A stretch of 64,000 nucleotides of DNA from Limnochorda sp. L945t (lineage in GTDB: Bacteria; Bacillota; Limnochordia; Limnochordales; Geochordaceae), in NCBI RefSeq assembly GCF_035593305.1, contig NZ_CP141615.1, forward strand, positions 248,001 through 312,000, written 5' to 3'. The notes below the pieces were generated by a model that saw only the letters and a program-made list of their open reading frames with translations, searched no databases and was not told the DNA's origin. Made by a program: the position numbers and the translations under genes. This document shows positions 24,722-34,683 of the stretch, in pieces. Position 1 is the first letter of the stretch. Each line of letters begins with the position of its first letter.

Positions 24722-25537
24722 ATGGCGTTGCCCGCGGTACCCCTCATCGCCCTGCTGACCGACTTCGGCGAAGGCGAATACGCCGGCGTCGTCAAGGCGG
24801 TGATGGCGAGCCTCTGGCCCCAGGCTCGCTTCATCGACCTGTGCCATACCGTGCGCCCTCACGACGTCCGCGAAGGAGCGTGGCTGCTCCGGACGACCTA
24901 CCGGTATTTCCCGGATGGCACGCTTTTCCTGGCGGTGGTCGACCCGGGCGTAGGCACGGCACGCCCTGCCATTGCCGTGGAAAGCCGGCGCTACCGGTGG
25001 GTCGGCCCGGACAACGGGCTGCTTTACCCCGCGGTGGAGGATGACGGGGCGGTTCGTGTCGTACAACTTCGTGTACCGGTCGAGGCATCCAGCACCTTCC
25101 ACGGACGCGACGTCTTCGCTCCGGTGGCCGCGCGGTGGGCCGCGGGTACGCCGATCGAGCAGCTGGGCTCCGTGCGGGCGTCCCCCCGCCTGGTTCCCTT
25201 GCAGTTCTACCGAGAAGGGTCGTGCGGCGAGATCGTCCGCGTGGACCGGTTCGGCAACCTGGTGACGCCGCTCGAGCCTCCCCCGGGCCTGTCGCCGCCG
25301 GGCCGGGCCGTCGTGACGCTGCTCTCGAAGCGCCGGGCCTTCGTGGCCGCCTCGCCGCCCATCGAGGCCCGCTGGGTCGGCACGTACGGCGACGCCGCTC
25401 CGGGTCAATGGGTGGTGCTGGTGGGTTCCTCGGGGACCCTGGAGGTGGCCCGGGTCCAGGCGTCAGCTGCGGCCATGCTGGACGCCGAGGCCGGGGATCG
25501 CCTGTGCATCCGGCTGGCGCCGGAGACGCGCACCTGA
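24722..25537 (+). CDS. SAM hydroxide adenosyltransferase (DUF62 family)
   Basis: This protein of about 271 residues has the family motifs LLTDFGEGEYAGVVKA, VVDPGVGT, WVGPDNGLLYPA, STFHGRDVFAPVAA and VDRFGNLVTPL. These belong to the enzymes that cleave S-adenosylmethionine to adenosine and methionine, related to the SAM halogenases; the DxxG-type residues rather than the halide loop suggest hydrolysis. The physiological role is unknown. The ATG at 24722 lacks a strong ribosome site, and an in-frame GTG at 24686 is an alternative. It lies between the sigma factor and manC, 17 nt before the latter. Confidence 0.88.
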   Translation: MALPAVPLIALLTDFGEGEYAGVVKAVMASLWPQARFIDLCHTVRPHDVREGAWLLRTTYRYFPDGTLFLAVVDPGVGTARPAIAVESRRYRWVGPDNGLLYPAVEDDGAVRVVQLRVPVEASSTFHGRDVFAPVAARWAAGTPIEQLGSVRASPRLVPLQFYREGSCGEIVRVDRFGNLVTPLEPPPGLSPPGRAVVTLLSKRRAFVAASPPIEARWVGTYGDAAPGQWVVLVGSSGTLEVARVQASAAAMLDAEAGDRLCIRLAPETRT

Positions 25538-25554
25538 GGGGGTAGGGCGACACG

Positions 25555-26697
25555 ATGGAGACGGACCGGCTCGTGGCAGTCATCATGGCGGGCGGCCGGG
25601 GGGAGCGCTTCTGGCCTTTGTCCCGGCGCGCACGGCCCAAGCAGCTCCTCAATCTCGACGGCTCGCGCAGCCTCATCCAGCAGGCGGTGGAGCGGGTACT
25701 GCCCTTGACCGGCCCCGAGAGGGTGCTGGTGGTGACGGGCCGGGAGTATGCCGATTCCATCCGCGAGCAGCTTCCCGAGTTGCCGGCCTCGAGCATCCTG
25801 GTGGAGCCGGCCGGCAAGAACACGGCGGCGTGCATCGGGCTGGCGGCGGTCCACTTGAGCCGGGTGCCGGGCCCGTGGGGGCCCGATCCCATCATGCTGG
25901 TCCTGCCGGCCGACCATGTCGTCCGGGACGGGGAGGCATTCCGGCGCGTCGTCCGCGCGGCCGCCGCGGCGGCTCTCCGGCATCCCCTGGTGACCCTGGG
26001 CATCTGGCCCACCCGCCCGGAGACCGGGTACGGGTACATCGAGCTCGGAGAGCGCGCCGCCGTCGCGCAGGGGTACGACGTGTACCGGGTCCAGCGCTTC
26101 GTGGAAAAGCCGGACCGGGTGCTGGCCCGGCGCTACGTGACCGACGGGCGCCACCTGTGGAACAGCGGGATGTTCGTCTGGCGGACCGGCGCCATCCGGG
26201 AAGCGATCGCCACCTACATGCCGGCGCTGCACGAGGGGCTGGAACGCATCGCGGCCGCCTGGGGCGGGCCGGACCACGCACGGACGGCCGCCGACGTGTA
26301 CGCGAGGCTCGACTCCGTGTCGATCGATTACGGGGTGCTGGAGCGGGCCAGAGAGATCGCGGTGATTCCGGCAGACTTTGGATGGGACGACGCCGGCAGC
26401 TGGCCTGCACTCGAGAGGCTCTTCTCTCCTGACGAAGACGGCAACGTCGTACAGGGCGGCCACCACGTGGGGATCGACACCAGCCAGTGCATCGTATTCG
26501 TCAACGGCGAGCCTTCCAGGTCGACCGACCCGGCCAGGACGGGGCGGCGCCCAAGACTGGTAGCGACTCTCGGCGTGCGCGACCTGGTCATCGTGGAGAC
26601 TGAAGACGTGACGCTGGTATGTGCCAAGGACCGCGCACAGGATATCAAGCACCTCCTGGCGGCCCTGCGAGCGGGAGAGCAGGAGGCCTACCTCTGA
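25555..26697 (+). CDS. manC: Mannose-1-phosphate guanylyltransferase
   Basis: This 380-residue nucleotidyltransferase makes GDP-mannose from mannose-1-P and GTP. The pyrophosphorylase signature is IMAGGRGERFWPLSRRARPKQ near the N-terminus. Other segments are VEPAGKNTAACIGLA (sugar/base loop), LPADHVV, GYGYIE, FVEKPD, WNSGMFVW and DFGWDDAGSW. The C-terminal isomerase cupin of bifunctional AlgA/ManC is absent, so this is the single-function form. It starts the collinear glycan cluster with a phosphohexomutase and two glycosyltransferases, which fits supply of an activated mannose donor. Confidence 0.93.
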   Translation: METDRLVAVIMAGGRGERFWPLSRRARPKQLLNLDGSRSLIQQAVERVLPLTGPERVLVVTGREYADSIREQLPELPASSILVEPAGKNTAACIGLAAVHLSRVPGPWGPDPIMLVLPADHVVRDGEAFRRVVRAAAAAALRHPLVTLGIWPTRPETGYGYIELGERAAVAQGYDVYRVQRFVEKPDRVLARRYVTDGRHLWNSGMFVWRTGAIREAIATYMPALHEGLERIAAAWGGPDHARTAADVYARLDSVSIDYGVLERAREIAVIPADFGWDDAGSWPALERLFSPDEDGNVVQGGHHVGIDTSQCIVFVNGEPSRSTDPARTGRRPRLVATLGVRDLVIVETEDVTLVCAKDRAQDIKHLLAALRAGEQEAYL

Positions 26698-26733
26698 CAG
26701 GCCGGTCCGTGGGCTCACGCCGGTATCGCCGCC

Positions 26734-26762
26734 TTGAGTCCCGATACCCGTCATGGCACAAT
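26734..26762 (+). promoter_or_regulatory. Predicted promoter upstream of the phosphohexomutase
   Basis: TTGAGT (26734-26739), a 17-nt spacer and CACAAT (26757-26762) form a plausible sigma-A promoter. This would allow the mutase and downstream glycan genes to be transcribed apart from manC. Confidence 0.5.
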
Positions 26763-26796
26763 AATGGGTGCGCCGTGGAAGGGCATCCTGGGTACC

Positions 26797-26814
26797 TATA
26801 CCCGGCTGGGTATA
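26797..26814 (+). repeat. Short inverted repeat in the mutase leader
   Basis: TATACCC and GGGTATA form a 7-bp stem with a GGCT loop inside the untranslated stretch before the mutase gene. It could be an RNA hairpin or a protein-binding palindrome. Confidence 0.4.
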
Positions 26815-26898
26815 CCCGCGAGTCCACCTGGCATGGTGCTGCTTGCGGAGGCGTATGTCTTGTCCGTGCCGGTTTGGGGGGGCATCGTGGGCACAGCC

Positions 26899-28407
<1,509 letters not shown>

Positions 28408-28413
28408 AACGTC

Positions 28414-29790
28414 TTGAACTCGGATCACGTACTGGGAATGGAACGGCGGCACCGGGGGCGCATGCAGCGGCCCACCCCCCAGGGCGGCCTGCGGAGGTGG
28501 GGCCACGGCCGGATGCTCAGCGTGGCGTTCGTGAGTTCGTTTCCGCCGCGCAGGTGCGGCATCGCCTCCTTCACGGCCGACCTCGCCCAGGCCGTTCGCC
28601 AGGCGTACCCGTACATCCGGCTCGGGGCCCTGGCGCTCGACCCCGCGTGGGAGGCGCTCGACCGCAAGCCGCCCTACCCAGGCGGGGTGGACGAAGTGCA
28701 CCCGATCGTGGTCGAAGACCTGGACTCCTACCTGCGAGCCGCCCAATTCCTGGAAACCGGCGGGTGGGACGTCATCAACCTCCAGCACGAGTACGGGCTG
28801 TTCGGGGGGGACCAGGGAGAATACGTCCTCCATCTCCTGCGCCATACCCGGTTGCCCGTGGTCGCCACCCTGCACACCGTCTTGCGACGGCCCGACGAGA
28901 AGCAACGGCAGATCCTGGTGGAGCTGGCGGCGCGATCCCGGGTGGTGGTCGTACAGGCCCGTTCGGCGGTCGAGATCCTGCAGCGCCTGTACGGGATCGA
29001 CGCCGGCCGGGTCGTGGTGATCCCCCACGGCACCCCGGCGTTTCCTTCGATCGATCCCGGTGAGGCCAAGCGGCGCCTCGGCTTCCAGGGACGGCCCGTG
29101 TTGCTGACGTACGGGCTGTTGAGCCCGGGCAAGGGGATCGAGCAGGCGATCCGGGCGTTGCCGGCCATCAAGGAGCGGGTCCCGTCGGTGCTGTACGTGG
29201 TGGCGGGACAAACCCACCCCAACGTCCTGAAGCTGTCGGGGGAGAGCTACCGGCAGTCGCTCGTGCAGATGGCGGCCGAGCTCGGGGTGCAGGACAACGT
29301 GCAGTTCGTCGACCGCTACCTGGGCCTGGAGGAGTTGGGCACGCTGCTTGCGGCCACCGACGTCTACGTGGTGCCGTATCCCAACGAGGATCAGGTCGTG
29401 AGCGGCACGCTCAGCTACGCGCTCGCCGCCGGCAAGGCGGTCGTCTCCACGCCGTTCAGGTACGCCCGGGAGGTGGTGGGGCCCGGCCGGGGCCTGTTGT
29501 GCCAGTTCGGAGACCCGGGCTCCCTGGCCAGAGAGGTGCTGCGGCTGCTGGACAATCCCGAGCTGCGCCGGACCCTGGAGCACCGTGCTCTCGCCTTCGG
29601 GCAATCCATGAGCTGGGATATCGTGGGTTCGCGCTACGGGCGCCTGTTCCGGTGGGTGGCCGACAACCCGCCGCAGGCGGTGGAGCCGCTGGAGCAACCC
29701 GCCTCCATCGCCGCGTCGACCTTGCCGGCCCGGCGTTCGGCAGGGTTGCTCGGAGCGAACCCGTGGCGAGAAGCTCAGCCTGGGAGGTAG
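28414..29790 (+). CDS. Glycosyltransferase family 4 protein
   Basis: This 458-residue GT-B fold glycosyltransferase begins at TTG with GAAGGTGAA upstream. The N-terminal domain has VAFVSSFPPRRCGIASFTADL, VINLQHEYGLFGGDQGEY and VVATLHTVLRRPD. The donor domain has VVVIPHGTP, LTYGLLSPGKGIEQAIRAL, YLGLEELGTLLAATDVYVVPY and SGTLSYALAAGKAVVSTPF, in place of the usual EPFGL...EA loop. The family transfers sugars from nucleotide or phosphosugar donors with retention. The close link to manC and a mutase suggests a GDP-mannose-using mannosyltransferase, but the acceptor is unknown. The next gene begins 4 nt downstream. Confidence 0.88.
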   Translation: MNSDHVLGMERRHRGRMQRPTPQGGLRRWGHGRMLSVAFVSSFPPRRCGIASFTADLAQAVRQAYPYIRLGALALDPAWEALDRKPPYPGGVDEVHPIVVEDLDSYLRAAQFLETGGWDVINLQHEYGLFGGDQGEYVLHLLRHTRLPVVATLHTVLRRPDEKQRQILVELAARSRVVVVQARSAVEILQRLYGIDAGRVVVIPHGTPAFPSIDPGEAKRRLGFQGRPVLLTYGLLSPGKGIEQAIRALPAIKERVPSVLYVVAGQTHPNVLKLSGESYRQSLVQMAAELGVQDNVQFVDRYLGLEELGTLLAATDVYVVPYPNEDQVVSGTLSYALAAGKAVVSTPFRYAREVVGPGRGLLCQFGDPGSLAREVLRLLDNPELRRTLEHRALAFGQSMSWDIVGSRYGRLFRWVADNPPQAVEPLEQPASIAASTLPARRSAGLLGANPWREAQPGR

Positions 29791-29794
29791 ATCG

Positions 29795-30895
29795 ATGCGC
29801 TCGGTCCGGTGGCCTGAGTGGAAGCTGGCGCACCTGCGGCGGCTCACCGACAGCACGGGCATCGCCGAGCACGCGGTGGGGGCCGTGCCCAACGCCGCAG
29901 AGGGATATACGCTGGACGACAACGCCCGGGCGCTGGTGGTGGTGCTGCGCTACTACCATCAGACCCGGGATCCGGAAGCGATGGAACTGGCCATCCGCTA
30001 CCTGAGGTTCGTGCTCTACTGCCAGATGGAGGACGGTTGGTTCCACAACGACGTCGGCTACGACCGGCGGTTCCTCGACGAACGAGGCCCGGAGGACCCC
30101 GTAGGCCGGGCGATCTGGGCCCTGGGGGAGGCCGTTTCGCTCGCGGAGGTGGACGGGGTGTGGACCGCGGCGCTGCGCACCCTCGATCGAACCCTCCCGT
30201 GGGCCGAACGGTTCTCGGGGCTGCGGCCGGTGGCCTTCGCCCTGCTGGGCCTGCGGGCGTTGCTCAAGGCGCCTCCCGAGAGGCTCGGCCGGGAGCGGGC
30301 GTCGGCCGCCCGGAGGCTGACCGCAGCCCTGGGCGAGCGGCTGGTCCAGGCCTACCGCCGGGCGCGCGCTCCGGGGTGGGCCTGGTTCGAGGAGCGGCTG
30401 ACCTACTCCAACGCCCGCCTTCCGCAAGCACTCGTCGCCGCCTGGGAAGTGACGGGCCGGCGAGCTTTCCTGCAGAGCGCCACCGACACCCTCGAGTTCC
30501 TGTGGAACCACCAGTGGAGCGGCCGGTACGTCCAGATCGTGGGCAATCGGGGCTGGTCCGAACGCGGCGGGCAACGGGCGCTGTTCGATCAGCAGCCCGT
30601 CGACGCCGGGGCCCTGGCGGAGGCGGCCAGCTCCTTTTATGAGGCGACCGGGCGAGACGTCTACCTGGAACGGGCCGTGCTCGCCCTGGAGTGGTTCTAC
30701 GGGCGCAACGTCCATGGCGTCGTGATGCACGACGAGGCAACCGGAGGCTGCCGGGACGGTTTGGGCGCCGATGGGCCCAACCTCAACGAGGGAGCCGAGT
30801 CGACGCTCGCCCACCTGCTTGCCCGCATGGCCGTCGAAGAGGGGCTGCGCCTGTCCCAGAGCGGCGGGGTCAACAGGTCCTCGGCCCTTGCCTGA
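29795..30895 (+). CDS. Conserved alpha/alpha-toroid-like protein paired with GT4 (function unknown)
   Basis: This 366-residue protein has repeated helix-hairpin stretches and conserved aromatic motifs, including EWKLAHLRRLTDSTGIAEHA, EGYTLDDNARALVVVLRYY, WFHNDVGYDRRFLDERGPEDP and WFEERLTYSNARLPQAL. This looks like the barrel of helical hairpins found in glycosidases and epimerases. The Asp-rich segments could be carbohydrate-binding or catalytic. I recall similar proteins next to GT4 transferases without an assigned activity. It starts 4 nt after the GT4 stop with GGGAGGT upstream, so it is cotranslated. A glycan trimming or modification role is inference from context. Confidence 0.72.
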   Translation: MRSVRWPEWKLAHLRRLTDSTGIAEHAVGAVPNAAEGYTLDDNARALVVVLRYYHQTRDPEAMELAIRYLRFVLYCQMEDGWFHNDVGYDRRFLDERGPEDPVGRAIWALGEAVSLAEVDGVWTAALRTLDRTLPWAERFSGLRPVAFALLGLRALLKAPPERLGRERASAARRLTAALGERLVQAYRRARAPGWAWFEERLTYSNARLPQALVAAWEVTGRRAFLQSATDTLEFLWNHQWSGRYVQIVGNRGWSERGGQRALFDQQPVDAGALAEAASSFYEATGRDVYLERAVLALEWFYGRNVHGVVMHDEATGGCRDGLGADGPNLNEGAESTLAHLLARMAVEEGLRLSQSGGVNRSSALA

Positions 30896-31026
30896 GGGCC
30901 GCGGCCGCATAGACGGCCGCCGTTCGCGCATGCTTCGGGCAGGGGGCGTCGGCCGTTTCCCAGGCGCTTTCGACGACACGTCCGCAGCCCGCAGCCGGCC
31001 CTGACGAGCTTCCCGTCTTCCTGCAC

Positions 31027-32187
31027 GTGATGCGGGAGGCCTCGGGGGGCATGATCACCCATATGGCGGCCCTCGCCGGCGAGCTCTTGCCCGCCGGCCA
31101 CCGCCTGGCCGTGGCGGCGCCGCCGGACGTGCTGCAGCGGCTGTACGGCCGGCTCGACCCGGGGGGATCAGGGGCCCGTCCGGGCGAGCGGGTGGTGCTC
31201 CTTTTCCCCCTGCCGGTCCGGGATGGGGTAGGCGCCCTCGAGGACGTGGCGTCGGCCGTGCGCCTCGCCCGGTTGGTGCGGCAGCTCCGGCCCTGCGTCG
31301 TGCACTTGCACGGCTACAAGGCCACCGTCGTGGGAGCCCTGGCTGCCGGGCTGTGCGCGCGCAGCTTGCGCTGCGGAGGGAAGCCCCCGCTGTGGGTGTC
31401 GACGCTGCACAACGCGTTGCCGGCCCGACGGGCGGCCATCCTGCGGTGGGCGGACCACGAGGCCGGCAGGTGGGCACTGCGGTGCATGGACCGCGTCATC
31501 GCCGTCTCGGACCAGGTTGCCAGGATGTGGGAGCCCGACCTCGGGGAGCAAAGCCCGGAACGTCTGCGCGTCATCCCGAACGGGCTTCCGGACCGGTGGT
31601 TCGACGCCGCGCCAGGATGGGCGCCGCCCGAGGCGGGCCGACCGTGGGTGTTCGGTTGCCTTGCCCGCCTGATCCCTTCCAAGCGTGTGCACGTGGCTAT
31701 CCTGGCTGCGGCGGAGCTGGAGAGCTCCGGCCGGCAGGTGCGGCTTCTCGTCGGAGGGGACGGGCCGCTCCGGCACGAGCTCGAGGCCCTCGTCCGGCGG
31801 CTCGGGGCAGGGCGGGCGGTCCGGCTGCTCGGACCGGTGGACGACCCGCGCCGGTTCTGGGCCGGGGTCCATGCAGCGGTATTCCCGTCGGCGTTCGAGG
31901 GTTTCGGGTACGCGCTGCTGGAGGCGATGGCCTCCCGCCGCCCCGTGATCGCCTCCGCCGGGGCCAACCTGGAGCCCCTGCTTTCGGCCGGCGGCGGGCT
32001 CCTGGTGCCCGGGGGCGATCCGGTCGAGCTGGCCTCTGCCATGCGCCGGCTCATGGACGATCCGGCCCGGACCGGTGAGATGGCCAGGCGGGCGAGGGAG
32101 ACGGCGGGGCGCTTCAGGGCTCCGGCCATGGCTCGAGCGATCCTGGAGCTTTACCGGGCCGGCCGGGAGGCCACCGGGCGTGCGTAG
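31027..32187 (+). CDS. Glycosyltransferase family 4 protein (N-terminus unresolved)
   Basis: The GTG at 31027 (ATG at 31030) gives about 386 residues of a GT-B glycosyltransferase. It shows REASGGMITHMAALAGEL, VVHLHGYKATVVGALAAGL, DRVIAVSDQVARMW, LRVIPNGLPDRWF, FGCLARLIPSKRVHVAI, LVGGDGPLRHELEALV and the donor loop VFPSAFEGFGYALLEAMASRRPVIA. The codons just upstream (31006-31026) read ELPVFLH, which completes the usual first beta strand. The frame has a stop at 30910 and no ATG, GTG or TTG between it and 31027. The true start may use CTG, or a frameshift may be present. It overlaps the next gene by 8 nt. Confidence 0.82.
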   Translation: MMREASGGMITHMAALAGELLPAGHRLAVAAPPDVLQRLYGRLDPGGSGARPGERVVLLFPLPVRDGVGALEDVASAVRLARLVRQLRPCVVHLHGYKATVVGALAAGLCARSLRCGGKPPLWVSTLHNALPARRAAILRWADHEAGRWALRCMDRVIAVSDQVARMWEPDLGEQSPERLRVIPNGLPDRWFDAAPGWAPPEAGRPWVFGCLARLIPSKRVHVAILAAAELESSGRQVRLLVGGDGPLRHELEALVRRLGAGRAVRLLGPVDDPRRFWAGVHAAVFPSAFEGFGYALLEAMASRRPVIASAGANLEPLLSAGGGLLVPGGDPVELASAMRRLMDDPARTGEMARRARETAGRFRAPAMARAILELYRAGREATGRA

Positions 32188-34588
32188 GCCGCGCCGCAAA
32201 CCCCAGGCCGCACCCGGACGGGCAGCGGCTCTGTTCGCGCTGGTCTGGGCGGCGCTGGCGATGGTCGCCCCCGCAGGCCGGGCGGCGGCGTCCGAAGCCG
32301 GCGCCGTCGCCACACCGGCTCGCCGGCCCGTGCTGGTGCTCTTCTGGGAGGGGCTCCACTGGCCGTGGCTGGCCTCGCACACCGCCGCCCAGGGGGAAGG
32401 ATCTTCCTTTGCCCGATGGATCGGGTCGAGCTCGATGGCGCTCCTCAACCCCCTGGTCACCAACCCCCGCGACGCCCTGTCCGCGTACGCCACCCTGGCG
32501 AGCGGCGTACGCCAGGAGAGGCTCGCCGGCCCCATCCTGTTCGCCCGGCCGGACGAAGCCTCTCGGGCTACCTACCGGCGACGCATGGGGCCACCGCCTG
32601 CCCTGGGCCCCGACGGCCTGCTGCTCCTCGACGCGCCCCAACTGGCCCGGGCGATGGGCCAGGAGGCGAGCCCGCCCCTGGGGTGGCTGGGGGACCTGAT
32701 GGAGACGGCCGGGTATCGCCGGGTGGTCATGGGAGACGGGCGGTGGGTGGGAGGGCCGGCCGAGGCGGTCGCCTTTGGGCGCTGGCTTCCATGGGGCGAG
32801 GTCCGGCCCCTCGATCTGGCGGCCCTGGTGGCCGTCGACTCCAGGGGCACGGTGCCCCGGGCCATCCGGATCGACGTGCAGGATCCGGAGGCGCCCGGAG
32901 GCGTGCGCACGGACTGGCAAGCCGTCTGGCAGGAGCTCAGGGCCCTGTCCGTGCGAGAAGGAGCTCTCGGGCCTCCGGCGGTCTTCGTGGACAGCGGGGA
33001 TCTCTTACGCCTGGCCCTCGAAGAGCAGGCGATGACGCCGGGTGCCTTCCGGCAGGCGGGCGAAGCGGTCTCGGCGCGCCTCGGGGAGTTCTTGGAACGG
33101 CTCCGCTCGGATCCGTACTGGGCACAGGCAACGATCATCATCACCGCGTTGCTGCCGTTACCGGCCCTTCCGGACCCCGACGGGACCGAACGGCCGGCCT
33201 TGCTCCTCACCCCTCTCCTGGTTCGAAACCTCGAGGGACCCGGCCTGCTCTACAGCTCGAGCACCCGGCTGGACGGCTTTGCCATCGCCCCGGACCTGAC
33301 CGCCACATTGGCCCGGGCCTTCGGCCTGGCCCACCCGCCGGCGCCGGTGGCGGGCCGGCCGCTCGAAACCGCACCCGGGGCGCGACTTCACGCCGGCCAG
33401 GGGCCCGGCAGCGGCTCCATGGTCGAGTGGCTGCGGGATTGGGCCGTCCTGCGCTCCCGCATCTACTGGCTGCGGCCGAGGGTCATGCCGACGCTCATCA
33501 GCCTGCAGGTCCTGGTCCTGCTGGGAGCGCTGGTCGCGGCCTGGTGGCCCTGGCGGCGGGTGGCCTCCCTGATGGCGGATGCGGCGGTGTGGGCGGCTGC
33601 CGTACCGGTGATGCTCCTGCTCCCGGTGGTGGTCCGACCGCCCCCTCTCCTGGCCGGGTCCGGCGACAGCGCATGGGCTCTGGCCATCGCAGGATCCGGG
33701 GCCTTGCTGCTGACCTGGGGGGCTCGGCTGGCCGGGAAGGCCCTCGGCACGGGTGCGGTCGTGATCGTGGCGGTCCTCGCGCTCGCGAGCACGATCGCCG
33801 ACGCAGTGGCCCATCTTGGGCTCATCGGGAGCTCGCTCATGGGCTACGATCTGGTGGCAGGCGCGCGGTTTTACGGCGTCGGCAACGAGCACTCGGGGCT
33901 CATGCTCAGCGCGGCGCTCCTCGTCGGCCTGGAGGCGATGCGGCGCACGGGCCGCGCCTGGGCCGGAGGGCTCGTGATCGCGGCGACGGCGGTGGTGACG
34001 GGGTGGCCCGGGTGGGGCTCCGACGTCGGAGGCGGGCTCGCCATGACCGTGGCTGCCGTGGTCGCCACGCTGGCCTGGGCGAGGGGGGGCGCGGATCTGC
34101 AGCAGAAGGGGCCCGATCTGCTCGGGCGGGTCCTGTGGGGCGTGGCGGCGGGGATGGCCCTCGTCCTGGCGCTCGGCGGGTGGGACGCGCTGCAGCCCAG
34201 GCCCATGCAGGCGCACTGGGGGCAGGCCCTCGTCGCCTCTCAGGAGGCCGGGCCCGGATACCTCCTGGAGATCGCCCGGCGCAAGCTGGCGCTCAACGTG
34301 CGGCTCATCCGGTACAGCATGTATACGCGGATCATGGTCGTAGCGATGCTGGTGGTGACGGCCGCGTTCTTGCGAGCGCCGAGGCTGTCCGGCCGCATTG
34401 CCGCCCGGGACGGGGCTTACGTGGCGATGCTCCAGGCGGCCGGGGCAGGGGCGCTGGTGGCGCTCGTGGCCAACGACTCGGGGGTGACGGCCGCGGCCAC
34501 CGCGCTGTTGCTGCCTGCTGCGTCGCTGTTGGAGGAGAGCCTGGACCGCCGGGCGAGCGAGGCCGTCGCAGCCGGCGGAGGGGATTGA
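32180..34588 (+). CDS. Large membrane protein with alkaline-phosphatase-like ectodomain
   Basis: The GTG at 32180 has GGGAGG 9 nt upstream and gives 802 residues. The first helix (ALFALVWAALAMVAPAG) is followed by an outside domain of about 390 residues. It starts with PVLVLFWEGLHWPWLA and contains VDSGDLLRLALEE and YWAQATIIITALLP, which resemble AlkP-superfamily strands, although the usual leading Asp is Glu. The C-terminal half has about nine to ten membrane helices and the conserved SSLMGYDLVAGARFYGVGNEHSGLMLSAALL. Proteins of this layout occur in Bacillota without a known function. Its place at the end of the glycan cluster suggests transfer or removal of a phospho-group on a lipid-linked glycan. 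Confidence 0.7.
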   Translation: MRRPRRKPQAAPGRAAALFALVWAALAMVAPAGRAAASEAGAVATPARRPVLVLFWEGLHWPWLASHTAAQGEGSSFARWIGSSSMALLNPLVTNPRDALSAYATLASGVRQERLAGPILFARPDEASRATYRRRMGPPPALGPDGLLLLDAPQLARAMGQEASPPLGWLGDLMETAGYRRVVMGDGRWVGGPAEAVAFGRWLPWGEVRPLDLAALVAVDSRGTVPRAIRIDVQDPEAPGGVRTDWQAVWQELRALSVREGALGPPAVFVDSGDLLRLALEEQAMTPGAFRQAGEAVSARLGEFLERLRSDPYWAQATIIITALLPLPALPDPDGTERPALLLTPLLVRNLEGPGLLYSSSTRLDGFAIAPDLTATLARAFGLAHPPAPVAGRPLETAPGARLHAGQGPGSGSMVEWLRDWAVLRSRIYWLRPRVMPTLISLQVLVLLGALVAAWWPWRRVASLMADAAVWAAAVPVMLLLPVVVRPPPLLAGSGDSAWALAIAGSGALLLTWGARLAGKALGTGAVVIVAVLALASTIADAVAHLGLIGSSLMGYDLVAGARFYGVGNEHSGLMLSAALLVGLEAMRRTGRAWAGGLVIAATAVVTGWPGWGSDVGGGLAMTVAAVVATLAWARGGADLQQKGPDLLGRVLWGVAAGMALVLALGGWDALQPRPMQAHWGQALVASQEAGPGYLLEIARRKLALNVRLIRYSMYTRIMVVAMLVVTAAFLRAPRLSGRIAARDGAYVAMLQAAGAGALVALVANDSGVTAAATALLLPAASLLEESLDRRASEAVAAGGGD

Positions 34589-34613
34589 CAGCCGCAGTCG
34601 CCTTGTCTATGAT
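34585..34613 (+). promoter_or_regulatory. Strong sigma-A promoter of the glutaredoxin-groES unit
   Basis: A perfect -35 TTGACA (34585-34590), a 17-nt spacer and -10 TATGAT (34608-34613) lie about 70 nt before the glutaredoxin start. The -35 contains the TGA stop of the upstream membrane-protein gene. No CIRCE element was seen. Confidence 0.8.
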
Positions 34614-34683
34614 GACCTACGGTACTGGGTAGGGTATTGACCGCCCAAACCCCCTGGCAGTCCACGGGGAAGGGGAGCTGCGG

